From contig JAYQWG010000004.1 of NCBI GenBank assembly GCA_038150225.1, forward strand, positions 1 through 64,000: DNA of 64,000 nt. Reading direction: 5' to 3'. The notes below the pieces were generated by a model. It had not been told where the DNA came from and did no database searches. It saw only the letters and a list, made by a program, of their open reading frames with translations. The number at the start of each line of letters is the position of its first letter. Position 1 is the stretch's first letter. A program made the translations under genes and the position numbers. Source of the stretch: Lucifugimonas sp038150225 (GTDB lineage: Bacteria > Chloroflexota > Dehalococcoidia > Lucifugimonadales > Lucifugimonadaceae). Positions 32,419-39,833 of this stretch are shown piece by piece.

Positions 32419-32820
32419 CTACCAAACGTAGAACAACAACTCTCCACCGACACCCTGTCGTCGTGCTTGCTGACCTGTCATAACACCTTTAGGCGTGGAC
32501 ATGAAAGCAACACCGATTCCACCGAAGTATCGAGGGATCTCGTTCTTGCCAACGTAAACACGCAAGCCAGGCTTGCTGACTCGCTTCAGACCCTGAATGA
32601 CTGGGGTCTTGTCTTCGTAGTAGCGAAGTTGGACTTCAATATTTTTTTCAGCCGAATCGCTTTCAACCACGTTGTAGTTTGTGATGAATCCTTCTTCAGC
32701 CATGAGCTTCAAGAGTGAGGTCTTCATTCGGGAAGCTGGGACTTCGAGTGATTCATGTCGAACCTGCACCGCGTTACGGATGCGGGTGAGCATGTCGGCT
32801 ATGGGATCTGATACTGGCAA
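32419..32820 (-). CDS. rpsH: 30S ribosomal protein S8
   Basis: 133 residues: DPIADMLTRIRNAVQVRHESLEVPASRMKTSLLKLMAEEGFI and the closing GIGVAFMSTPKGVMTGQQARRQGVGGELLFYVW. A canonical S8. In many bacteria S8 is the translational repressor of the spc operon; whether that holds here cannot be told from this sequence. Confidence 0.97.
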   Translation of the reverse strand: MPVSDPIADMLTRIRNAVQVRHESLEVPASRMKTSLLKLMAEEGFITNYNVVESDSAEKNIEVQLRYYEDKTPVIQGLKRVSKPGLRVYVGKNEIPRYFGGIGVAFMSTPKGVMTGQQARRQGVGGELLFYVW

Positions 32821-32850
32821 CTTATAGATTCTCTTGGCAGCTAATTTTTA

Positions 32851-33156
32851 TTACAGGCTTCCCTTGCGGACGCCGGGCAGTTCGCCCTTGAGTGCAAGGT
32901 CTCTGAACGTAATTCTCGAAAGTCCGAAGAAGCGCATGTAACCGCGTGGGCGACCGGTGACTGAGCATCGGTTGCGCAATCGGTTCTTTGCTGAGTTTCG
33001 GGGCAGCTTTGCCAGTTCCTGGCGTGCTGCGAACCGCTCCTCCGGTGACTTCTTAACATCAACCGAAAGCTTGCGAAGTTCTTCCCGACGCTCGGAATAA
33101 GCGTCAACCAGTCGCTGGCGGCGCTTTTCTCTTTCGATCATCGACTTCTTAGCCAA
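32851..33156 (-). CDS. rpsN: 30S ribosomal protein S14 (long, zinc-free type)
   Basis: 101 residues, the long S14 form. The C-terminal CSVTGRPRGYMRFFGLSRITFRDLALKGELPGVRKGSL is typical. The CxxC...CxxC zinc site of short S14 is absent; only one Cys remains. It lies between rplE and rpsH. Confidence 0.96.
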   Translation of the reverse strand: MAKKSMIEREKRRQRLVDAYSERREELRKLSVDVKKSPEERFAARQELAKLPRNSAKNRLRNRCSVTGRPRGYMRFFGLSRITFRDLALKGELPGVRKGSL

Positions 33157-33182
33157 TACAAATAACTCCCAAAAATAACGGT

Positions 33183-33965
33183 TTACGAAGCAGCAACCGG
33201 GTCATCGACTCGCTGGAACGGCATTCCGAGCAGTTCGAGTAGGCGCCGGCCTTCTTCGTCAGTGTTCGCGGTAGTGACAAATGTCAGCTGGAGACCGCGC
33301 ATCTTGTCGATTTCGTTGTAGTCAATCTCTGGGAATGTCGACTGATCTCGCATACCCAGTGAGTAGTTTCCTCGTCCGTCGAACGATCGTCGGCTAATGC
33401 CGCGGAAGTCTCGGACACGAGGGAGCGTGATGTTTACGAAACGGTCGTAGAACTGCCACATCCGAGCACCACGAAGGGTTACCGAAGTACCAATTACCGA
33501 ACCTTCGCGCAGTTTAAAGTTAGCGATCGAAACCTTCGCCTGGTTCTGTAGTGGCTTCTGACCGGTGATCTTCTGGAGATCTCCGGTGGCTGCACCAACA
33601 GCGGAGTTGCTGTCGAGCGCTTCACCAAGACCAATGTTCAGAATGATCTTCTCCAGCCCAGGAACCTGCATTGGGTTCGAGTAGCCGAACTCTCGGTTCA
33701 AAACCGGGACAACATCGTCGCGGTAAACCTGCTTCATTCGAGGTACATATGCAGCAACAGCTGGTTCGCTCGACTTCTTCTTAGCAGCTGGCTTCGATTC
33801 AGTCTTTGCAGCAGCAGGCTTCTTGGCTGCAGCTTTCTTAGCGGCAGGCTTTTTAGCAGCAGCTTTTTTCGCCGCAGGCTTTTTAGCCGCGGTTTTCTTA
33901 GCAGCTGGCTTCTTAGCCTCTGCTGCCTGCTCTTCTTTTGCGTTGCTGTCAGGAGCGTTTGCCAC
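33183..33965 (-). CDS. rplE: 50S ribosomal protein L5 with a histone-H1-like Lys/Ala N-terminal extension
   Basis: 260 residues; L5 is usually about 180. Residues 17-65 are tandem AAKKPAAKK repeats, and a standard L5 starts near residue 73 (MKQVYRDDVVPVLNREFGYSNPMQVPGLEKIILNIGLGEA, DFRGISRRSFDGRGNYSLG, FPEIDYNEIDKMRGLQLTFVTTANTDEEGRRLL). The GTG start at 33965 has AGGGTGG upstream and overlaps rplX by 17 nt, so the extension is probably translated. The same repeat is on the L13 C-terminus. L5 binds 5S rRNA and contacts the small subunit. Confidence 0.93.
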   Translation of the reverse strand: MANAPDSNAKEEQAAEAKKPAAKKTAAKKPAAKKAAAKKPAAKKAAAKKPAAAKTESKPAAKKKSSEPAVAAYVPRMKQVYRDDVVPVLNREFGYSNPMQVPGLEKIILNIGLGEALDSNSAVGAATGDLQKITGQKPLQNQAKVSIANFKLREGSVIGTSVTLRGARMWQFYDRFVNITLPRVRDFRGISRRSFDGRGNYSLGMRDQSTFPEIDYNEIDKMRGLQLTFVTTANTDEEGRRLLELLGMPFQRVDDPVAAS

Positions 33966-34263
33966 TCTTGACCACCCTAACTTTCGTCCCGTCTTCGAGG
34001 ACCTTCTGTCCGGTTCGACCAGCGTTGCCGGTCTCCGAATCTACTAACATCACATTTGAGAGTGAAATTGGAGCTTCACCCAGAACAATTCCGGTTTGTG
34101 CAATTCCCGGTTGAGGTCGAATGTGGCGGGTAACCATGTTCACGCCTTCAACAACCACCCGGTTTTCGTCCGGAAGAACGCGGATCACTGATCCACGCTT
34201 GCCTTTATCTTTTCCAGAGATGACGAGAACCTCGTCGTCCCTTTTAATTCGTGTCTGAGCCAT
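33949..34263 (-). CDS. rplX: 50S ribosomal protein L24
   Basis: 104 residues: RIKRDDEVLVISGKDKGKRGSVIRVLPDENRVVVEGVNMVTRHIRP is the KOW-domain signature. It is an early assembly protein of the 50S subunit. Its 3' end overlaps the rplE start by 17 nt, an unusually long overlap in this cluster. Confidence 0.96.
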   Translation of the reverse strand: MAQTRIKRDDEVLVISGKDKGKRGSVIRVLPDENRVVVEGVNMVTRHIRPQPGIAQTGIVLGEAPISLSNVMLVDSETGNAGRTGQKVLEDGTKVRVVKSGKRS

Positions 34264-34266
34264 GGC

Positions 34267-34635
34267 TTACAAAACCTCCGGCGCAAGCGAAACGATTCGC
34301 ATGAACTGTTTGTTTCGCAGCTCTCGGGCTACAGGGCCAAATATTCGAGTACCACGCGGGTTCTCGTCGTCACCAATAATCACGCAGGCGTTGTCATCGA
34401 ACCTGATATACGAACCGTCTGGGCGTCGTACCTCTTTAGCAGTTCTAACAACGACAGCCTTAACCACCTGGTGCATTCGGACTGTTCCGCCAGGCTGGGC
34501 ATCTTTGACCGCGCAAGTGATGACATCACCAACCGAAGCGTAACGACGTGCGCTACCGCCAACGATGTTGATGCAAAGCACTTCACGCGCTCCTGAGTTG
34601 TCGGCTACTTTCAGCCGTGTTTCTCGTTGAATCAT
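34267..34635 (-). CDS. rplN: 50S ribosomal protein L14
   Basis: 122 residues, the usual size: MIQRETRLKVADNSGAREVLCINIVGGSARRYASVGDVI and FDDNACVIIGDDENPRGTRIFGPVARELRNKQFMRIVSLAPEVL. A canonical L14 at the subunit interface. It is 2 nt after rpsQ. Confidence 0.97.
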   Translation of the reverse strand: MIQRETRLKVADNSGAREVLCINIVGGSARRYASVGDVITCAVKDAQPGGTVRMHQVVKAVVVRTAKEVRRPDGSYIRFDDNACVIIGDDENPRGTRIFGPVARELRNKQFMRIVSLAPEVL

Positions 34636-34637
34636 CT

Positions 34638-34961
34638 TTAGTCCTCAGACCCTTCAGATTCGTCTGCACCAGTAAGAGCAGCCTCGGTGTCGATCTCCTC
34701 TGGCTGAACTTCTGCAACGTCTACTTTGTCAAGAACGCTGACCAGTCGCCATCGCTTGGTCTTCGACATTGGTCGAGACTCTTCGATGAGCACTCGGTCG
34801 CCGAGTGTTGCGTCGTTGTTCTCATCGTGAACAACAAACTTGGTCAGCTTTCGTCGAGCCTTCTTGTAAATCCGGTCGCGCTGCAACCAAGAAACGCCTA
34901 CAACTACGCTCTTATCGTTCTTGTCTTTAAGAACAGTGCCGGTCCGCTGTCTGCGCGCCAA
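34638..34961 (-). CDS. rpsQ: 30S ribosomal protein S17 with an acidic C-terminal tail
   Basis: 107 residues; S17 is usually 80-90. The core is normal (RTGTVLKDKNDKSVVVGVSWLQRDRIYKKARRKLTKFVVHDENNDATLGDRVLIEESRPMSKTKRWRLVSVL). The last 25 residues are acidic (EVQPEEIDTEAALTGADESE...). An acidic tail on an rRNA-binding protein is uncommon. Confidence 0.95.
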   Translation of the reverse strand: MARRQRTGTVLKDKNDKSVVVGVSWLQRDRIYKKARRKLTKFVVHDENNDATLGDRVLIEESRPMSKTKRWRLVSVLDKVDVAEVQPEEIDTEAALTGADESEGSED

Positions 34962-34962
34962 C

Positions 34963-35199
34963 CTATTCTCCCTTGCTTTCAGTGGCAGCCGATCCGGCTT
35001 CCAGGCTCGCTGCGATCTCGCGTTCGCGGATCACTGTCTTGATGCGCGCGATCGCCTTTCGGGTTGCCCCGAGTTCGTTCGTGTTAGTCAACTGAAGAGT
35101 AGCCTTACGGAACCTGAGGTTCATAAGAGTGCGCTCCTGGTCACCAAGCTCTTTTCGGAGCTCAGTGTCGTTCAGTTCTCTTACTTCGCTAATTTGCAT
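34963..35199 (-). CDS. rpmC: 50S ribosomal protein L29
   Basis: 78 residues: MQISEVRELNDTELRKELGDQERTLMNLRFRKATLQLTNTNELGATRKAIARIKTVIRERE is the two-helix L29 pattern, followed by a short Ser/Glu-rich tail. It lies near the exit tunnel. It is placed between rplP and rpsQ as usual. Confidence 0.96.
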   Translation of the reverse strand: MQISEVRELNDTELRKELGDQERTLMNLRFRKATLQLTNTNELGATRKAIARIKTVIREREIAASLEAGSAATESKGE

Positions 35200-35246
35200 C
35201 GTCTAATCAACTTCTGTCTGACTCCCATGTGAGAGCCAGAATCTAT

Positions 35247-35663
35247 CTAAAGTTCGTCGGTCCTCGCAACGATTCGGGTTGGAACCGAAAGCTTGTGCGC
35301 TGCTCGGCGCAAAGCTTCTCGGGCCGCTTCTTCCGGAACGTCGGCGATTTCGTACAACATTCGCCCGCGCTTCACGACGGCGACCCAACGGTCGACGGCA
35401 CCTTTACCACCACCCATTCGAGTTTCGGCAGGCCGTGCACTGACCGGCTTGTCTGGGAACAGTCTGATCCAGAGCTGTCCACCACGCTTTACATAACCGG
35501 TAATAGCTCGACGTGCAGCTTCGATTTCTCGGGCTGAAACCCATCCAGGACCTTCGGCTTTTAGACCGAATTCACCGTACTGCATGGCCGAACCTCGAGT
35601 TCGAATGCCTTTCATTCGACCTCGCTGGTACTTCCTGTATTTGGTTCGCTTTGGCTGAAGCAT
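35247..35663 (-). CDS. rplP: 50S ribosomal protein L16
   Basis: 138 residues: MLQPKRTKYRKYQRGRMKGIRTRG, FGLKAEGPGWVSAREIEAARRAITGYVKRGGQLWIRLFPDKPVSARPAETRMGGGKG. A canonical L16 close to the A-site tRNA elbow. It starts at the base directly after the rpsC stop. Confidence 0.97.
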   Translation of the reverse strand: MLQPKRTKYRKYQRGRMKGIRTRGSAMQYGEFGLKAEGPGWVSAREIEAARRAITGYVKRGGQLWIRLFPDKPVSARPAETRMGGGKGAVDRWVAVVKRGRMLYEIADVPEEAAREALRRAAHKLSVPTRIVARTDEL

Positions 35664-36446
35664 TTACTTAGCCTCTTTTTCGCCGCTCGAAGCTTTGTTC
35701 GACGGAGCGGAATCGCTGTTACCCGATCCACCAGACTTGCCACCACCCTGGGACTCCTGAGGAGCTCCAAGCTGAAGCCGAGCCATCGAACGGGCTCGAA
35801 GGTTTTCAGCAGAAGGAATCATGTCGCCGGTGTAGATCCAAACCTTGATTCCGATTACACCGAAAGTTGTCTTTGCTTCTGCGATTGCAAAATCGATTTG
35901 AGCACGAAGTGTGTGCAGAGGGGTTCGACCATCTTTCTGCTTGTCGGTTCGTGCAATTTCTGCACCACCCAACCTGCCAGACACAACGACCTTGATGCCC
36001 TTGGCGCCTGCCTGCATCGTTCGCTGCATAGCGAGTCGTACCGCTCGACGGTAAGCAACCCGTCGTTCAAGTTGTTCAGCGATTGACTGACCAACAAGTG
36101 CGGCATCCAGCTCTGGCTGTCGAATCTCCTGAATGTTCAGTCGGGAACGCTTCTCTGTCAGCTTTTCGAGGTCACCTCGAAGTTCGTCAACTCGCGTACC
36201 ACCACGACCAATGATGATTCCTGGTCGTGCAGTGTTGATCGTTACAACCAGATCCTGTGCGCCTCGCTCGATCTCAACACGTGAGATTGCACCAGACTCA
36301 GCGTAACGCTCGCTGATCATGCTTCGGATCTTCTGGTCTTCATCGGTGAGACGGCGGTAGTCCGCGCCTCGCCCAGCAAACCAGTGCGCTCGCCAGTCTT
36401 GTACTCCACCGAGTCGGAACCCGATCGGGTGTGTCTTCTGACCCAT
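35664..36446 (-). CDS. rpsC: 30S ribosomal protein S3 with a Gly/Ser-rich C-terminal tail
   Basis: 260 residues; S3 is usually 210-235. Normal S3 sequence (GQKTHPIGFRLGGVQDWRAHWFA, KH-domain VTINTARPGIIIGRGGTRVDELRGDLEKLT, VVSGRLGGAEIARTD) is followed by about 30 Gly/Ser/Lys residues at the C-terminus. S3 lines the mRNA entry tunnel with S4 and S5. It abuts rplV by 2 nt. Confidence 0.96.
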   Translation of the reverse strand: MGQKTHPIGFRLGGVQDWRAHWFAGRGADYRRLTDEDQKIRSMISERYAESGAISRVEIERGAQDLVVTINTARPGIIIGRGGTRVDELRGDLEKLTEKRSRLNIQEIRQPELDAALVGQSIAEQLERRVAYRRAVRLAMQRTMQAGAKGIKVVVSGRLGGAEIARTDKQKDGRTPLHTLRAQIDFAIAEAKTTFGVIGIKVWIYTGDMIPSAENLRARSMARLQLGAPQESQGGGKSGGSGNSDSAPSNKASSGEKEAK

Positions 36447-36448
36447 AT

Positions 36449-36784
36449 CTAGCTCCTTACCTCGTCCACTTCGATAGTGATGTGGCTTGTAGGCCTGTCA
36501 AATGAACCAACTCGTCCTCGTGCCTTTGGTCGGTATCGTCGAATCCAGGTGGCCTTATCGGCGGTGATTCGAACGATCTTCAAATCGTCGCGAGACTGCA
36601 GATCGTTATGCTCTGCGTTTGATGCAGCAGAGTTCAATATCTTCAGAATCTCAGCAGCGGCAGGGCTGGCCATGTATCGAAGCATGGGTACTGCCTCGTT
36701 GACCATCTTTCCGCGAATCTGATCCATCACAAGTCGAAGCTTGTAATCGGAGATTCCAACATTTTTTGTTCTTGCAATCGCCAT
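36449..36784 (-). CDS. rplV: 50S ribosomal protein L22
   Basis: 111 residues: KNVGISDYKLRLVMDQIRGKMVNEAVPMLRYMASPAAAEILKILNSAASNAEHN and RIRRYRPKARGRVGSFDRPTSHITIEVDE. L22 reaches into the exit tunnel. Length and motifs are normal. Confidence 0.97.
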   Translation of the reverse strand: MAIARTKNVGISDYKLRLVMDQIRGKMVNEAVPMLRYMASPAAAEILKILNSAASNAEHNDLQSRDDLKIVRITADKATWIRRYRPKARGRVGSFDRPTSHITIEVDEVRS

Positions 36785-36786
36785 TA

Positions 36787-37065
36787 CTAACCTGTTCTTC
36801 GATCCGATTTGCTGATGTGACCGCGGAAGGTTCGAGTCGGTGCGAATTCACCGAGTCGGTGACCAACCATGTTTTCAGTGATCAGGATCGGCATAAACCT
36901 TCGACCATCGTGTACCGCAATCGTTAGACCAACCATTTCAGGCATGATCATTGATGCCCGCGCCCAGGTTCGAATCACGTCACGTGAACCGGACGCCTGG
37001 GTAGCAAGTACCTTATTCATCAGCTTTGGGTCTACGAACGGACCCTTTTTGATTGACCTTGACAT
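36787..37065 (-). CDS. rpsS: 30S ribosomal protein S19
   Basis: 92 residues: MSRSIKKGPFVDPKLMNKVL, WARASMIMPEMVGLTIAVHDGRRFMPILITENMVGHRLGEFAPTRTFRGH. A standard S19 of the head domain. It precedes rplV by 2 nt. Confidence 0.97.
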   Translation of the reverse strand: MSRSIKKGPFVDPKLMNKVLATQASGSRDVIRTWARASMIMPEMVGLTIAVHDGRRFMPILITENMVGHRLGEFAPTRTFRGHISKSDRRTG

Positions 37066-37101
37066 ATGTACTAAGTCTCGACTGTCTAATACCCGACGGG
37101 T

Positions 37102-37929
37102 TTAGCGGTCATACCTCCGCCTGAGAATAAATTTGTCTGTTCGCTTGTTACGCCTGGTTCGCTTACCAAGAGCTGGCTTACCCCAAGGAGTCTTAGGTCC
37201 AGGCATACCGATTCCGGCGCGACCTTCACCACCACCATGTGGGTGAGCTGCCGGGCTCATTACAGAACCACGAACAGTTGGGCGGCGACCGCGGTGTCGG
37301 TTGCGTCCAGCCTTACCAAGCTTCTCGTTCTTGTGGTCCAGGTTTGAAACCTGACCAACGGTTGCCTGACAGTCGCTGAGCAATCGGCGCATTTCGCCTG
37401 ATGGGAGTCGAAGAAGTGTGTAGCCACCTTCGTGAGCCATTACCTGTGCAACTGCACCGGCTGACTTCACCATCTGGCCACCCTTACCAGGTGTTACTTC
37501 AACGTTGTGAACGAGAGTACCTGTAGGCAGTGAACCGAGTTTTCGGCTGTTACCTGTGGCCACAGGAGCATCGTCACCGCTCTGTACAACGTCACCAACC
37601 TTGACGCCGTTTGGAGCAACGATGTACCGCTTCATGCCGTCTTCGAAACGAACAAGAGCGATTCTTGCTGTTCGGTTTGGATCGTACTCGATCGACAGAA
37701 CAGTAGCTGCACCAGTCTTGTCACGCTTGAAGTCGACAATTCGGTATCGGCGCTTGTGTCCACCACCACGGTGTCGGACGGTCACGCGACCTCGGTTGTT
37801 TCGACCACCCTTTTTAGAGAGTGGAGCAAGCAAAGATTTTTCGGGCTTGTTTGTGGTTACATCTTTGTAGTCGTCGGCGATCGTATCACGACGACCCGGA
37901 GATGTTGGCTTAAATTCTTTCAGGCCCAT
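37102..37929 (-). CDS. rplB: 50S ribosomal protein L2
   Basis: 275 residues: LLAPLSKKGGRNNRGRVTVRHRGGGHKRRYRIVDF, the central GTLVHNVEVTPGKGGQMVKSAGAVAQVMA, and the peptidyl-transferase-near RGSVMSPAAHPHGGGEGRAGIG, with the conserved His intact. A normal L2, central to 50S assembly and peptide bond formation. Confidence 0.97.
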   Translation of the reverse strand: MGLKEFKPTSPGRRDTIADDYKDVTTNKPEKSLLAPLSKKGGRNNRGRVTVRHRGGGHKRRYRIVDFKRDKTGAATVLSIEYDPNRTARIALVRFEDGMKRYIVAPNGVKVGDVVQSGDDAPVATGNSRKLGSLPTGTLVHNVEVTPGKGGQMVKSAGAVAQVMAHEGGYTLLRLPSGEMRRLLSDCQATVGQVSNLDHKNEKLGKAGRNRHRGRRPTVRGSVMSPAAHPHGGGEGRAGIGMPGPKTPWGKPALGKRTRRNKRTDKFILRRRYDR

Positions 37930-37932
37930 CCC

Positions 37933-38217
37933 TTATGCTCCCTCAAACAACTGAATCGAATCGCCTGCTGCGAGAGAGACGATGGCCTTTTTCCAGTCAG
38001 GCTGTTTCGATGGTCGGCGGCCATATCGCTTGACCTTGCCAGGTACTGTGAGGGTATTCACTTTGATGACCTTCACATCGAACGCCCATTCAACAGCCTT
38101 GGCAATTTGTTCTTTGCTTGCTGATGAATCAACTTCAAATACGTAACGGTTCTGCTCTTGCTGGAGAGTCGACTTTTCAGTGACGACTGGTCGGATGAGT
38201 ACGTTAGCGAGAGACAT
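37933..38217 (-). CDS. rplW: 50S ribosomal protein L23
   Basis: 94 residues: VLIRPVVTEKSTLQQEQNRYVFEVDSSASKEQIAKAVEWAFDVKVIKVNTLTVPGKVKRYGRRPSKQPDWKKAIVSL. It is the usual docking site for trigger factor and SRP at the tunnel exit. Its start overlaps the rplD stop by one base. Confidence 0.97.
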   Translation of the reverse strand: MSLANVLIRPVVTEKSTLQQEQNRYVFEVDSSASKEQIAKAVEWAFDVKVIKVNTLTVPGKVKRYGRRPSKQPDWKKAIVSLAAGDSIQLFEGA

Positions 38218-38855
38218 TATTTGTCACCTCCGTCTTCACCCCAGAGACTGTCGATAGCCTGAAGAGCGTCCTGAGTCACAACCAGGTTGGTAGCTGATAC
38301 AGCTTCCAGCGGGTTCATCAAAGCTGCTGCTTGAACTTCAACTCCGCTCAGGTTTCCGGCTGACTTGATGACGTTGTGATCAGTGTTACCAGTAACGATC
38401 AGTGTGCGCCCCTTGAGCTCAAGAGCAGAAACGATATCTCGAACTGCGCTTGTCTTTGGAGCATCCAGTGAAAGGCTGTCGAGCACTGTCAGTGACTCTT
38501 CTCGAACCTTGTCGGAAAGAGCGATACGCAGAGCCTGTCGTCGCATCTTCTTAGGAAGACGCTGCTTGTAGCTACGAGGGTGCGGTCCGTGTGCGACACC
38601 ACCACCAACTCGAACCGGTGATCGCCGGCTTCCCTGTCGAGAAGCACCGCTACCCTTCTGTGGGCGGAGCTTTCGAGTTGAGAAGCTAACCTCAGCTCGG
38701 GTTTGGGTGTCTTGCGTGCCGACTCGCTTGTTCGCCTGCTGAGCAACCACTGCCTGGTGCAGGAGAGCGTCGTTGCTCTCTGCAGCCCAGACTCGGTCGC
38801 TTGCTGCGACTGACCCGACTACTTTGCCTTTGTTGTCTTTTACTTGCAGATCCAT
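38217..38855 (-). CDS. rplD: 50S ribosomal protein L4
   Basis: 212 residues: NDALLHQAVVAQQANKRVGTQDTQTRAEVSFSTRKLRPQKGSGASRQGSRRSPVRVGGGVAHGPHPRSYKQRLPKKMRRQALRIALS is the typical L4 body with the tunnel loop. In enterobacteria L4 represses the S10 operon; no leader evidence for that is seen here. It overlaps rplC by one base. Confidence 0.97.
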   Translation of the reverse strand: MDLQVKDNKGKVVGSVAASDRVWAAESNDALLHQAVVAQQANKRVGTQDTQTRAEVSFSTRKLRPQKGSGASRQGSRRSPVRVGGGVAHGPHPRSYKQRLPKKMRRQALRIALSDKVREESLTVLDSLSLDAPKTSAVRDIVSALELKGRTLIVTGNTDHNVIKSAGNLSGVEVQAAALMNPLEAVSATNLVVTQDALQAIDSLWGEDGGDK

Positions 38856-39478
38856 TATTTGCTCTGCTTCTCGATTCGTACGATTCCGTTCTTTGCACCG
38901 GGGATTGAACCCCGGACAAGAACAACGTTTTTCTCGACGTCGGTAGCTACCACGCGGAGGCCTTTCACAGTCACTCGGTCTACACCGTAGTGACCAGCCA
39001 TACGGGTGCCTTTCCAGACACGACCAGGAGACGAACCAGCACCAATCGAACCTGGTGCACGGTGTCGGTCAGACTGACCGTGAGTCTTAGGACCACCTCG
39101 GAAGTTCCAGCGGCGTACTACACCACCGAAACCTCGACCCTTGGAGGTTCCGACCACTTTGATGTCTTCACCGGCTTCAAATACGTCGGCCCTTAATTCC
39201 TGGCCAACCTCAAATTCACCAAGGTCATCAACAGGGAATTCCTGGAGGTGCTGGAACTTTCCACCCGAGCGGCTCTGGTGACCCGCATCTGGCTCGTTAA
39301 GTTTTCGCGCCTGCAAGAAACCAACCTGTACGGCTTCGTAGCCGTCTCGTGGTTCCGTCTTCACCTGTGTGACAACACAAGGGCCAACCTCAACTGCGGT
39401 AACCGGTTCAGCGGTACCGTCGTCGTGGTAGTAAGTTGTCATTCCGATCTTTCGACCGAGAAGTCCAGCGATAGTCAT
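38855..39478 (-). CDS. rplC: 50S ribosomal protein L3
   Basis: 207 residues: GLLGRKIGMTTYYHDDGTAEPVTAVEVGPCVVTQVKT, and the signature KGRGFGGVVRRWNFRGGPKTHGQSDRHRAPGSIGAGSSPGRVWKGTRMAGHYG. A standard L3, an early 50S assembly protein. It follows rpsJ. Confidence 0.97.
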   Translation of the reverse strand: MTIAGLLGRKIGMTTYYHDDGTAEPVTAVEVGPCVVTQVKTEPRDGYEAVQVGFLQARKLNEPDAGHQSRSGGKFQHLQEFPVDDLGEFEVGQELRADVFEAGEDIKVVGTSKGRGFGGVVRRWNFRGGPKTHGQSDRHRAPGSIGAGSSPGRVWKGTRMAGHYGVDRVTVKGLRVVATDVEKNVVLVRGSIPGAKNGIVRIEKQSK

Positions 39479-39521
39479 TTCGATTACTTGCTATTTCTGT
39501 CTTGGATATACGACTTAGCTT

Positions 39522-39830
39522 CTAGAGCTTGATCGCGATATCAACACCTGCGGGTACATTGAGACGAGTCAACGAATCGACTGTCTTCGAGCTTGGCTCA
39601 ACGATGTCAATCAATCGCTTGTGAACTCGCAGCTCGAAGTACTCACGTGAATCTTTGTGAACGTGCGGCCCCCGAATTACAGCGAATCGGCGCTTTGCTG
39701 TTGGCAACGGCACCGGTCCGGCTGTCTGAGCACCAGTTCGCTCGGCAGTTTCCATGATCTGCTGAGCGGAAATGTCTAGTACTCGGTGGTCGAACGCCTT
39801 AAGGACGATTCGAATCTTCTGCCCTGGCAT
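39522..39830 (-). CDS. rpsJ: 30S ribosomal protein S10
   Basis: 102 residues: QKIRIVLKAFDHRVLDISAQQIMETAERTGAQTAGPVPLPTAKRRFAVIRGPHVHKDSREYFELRVHKRLIDI. A normal S10 (NusE), which also joins antitermination complexes. It begins 3 nt after fusA, with no tuf gene between, so the str and S10 operons are fused here. Confidence 0.97.
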   Translation of the reverse strand: MPGQKIRIVLKAFDHRVLDISAQQIMETAERTGAQTAGPVPLPTAKRRFAVIRGPHVHKDSREYFELRVHKRLIDIVEPSSKTVDSLTRLNVPAGVDIAIKL

Positions 39831-39833
39831 CCC

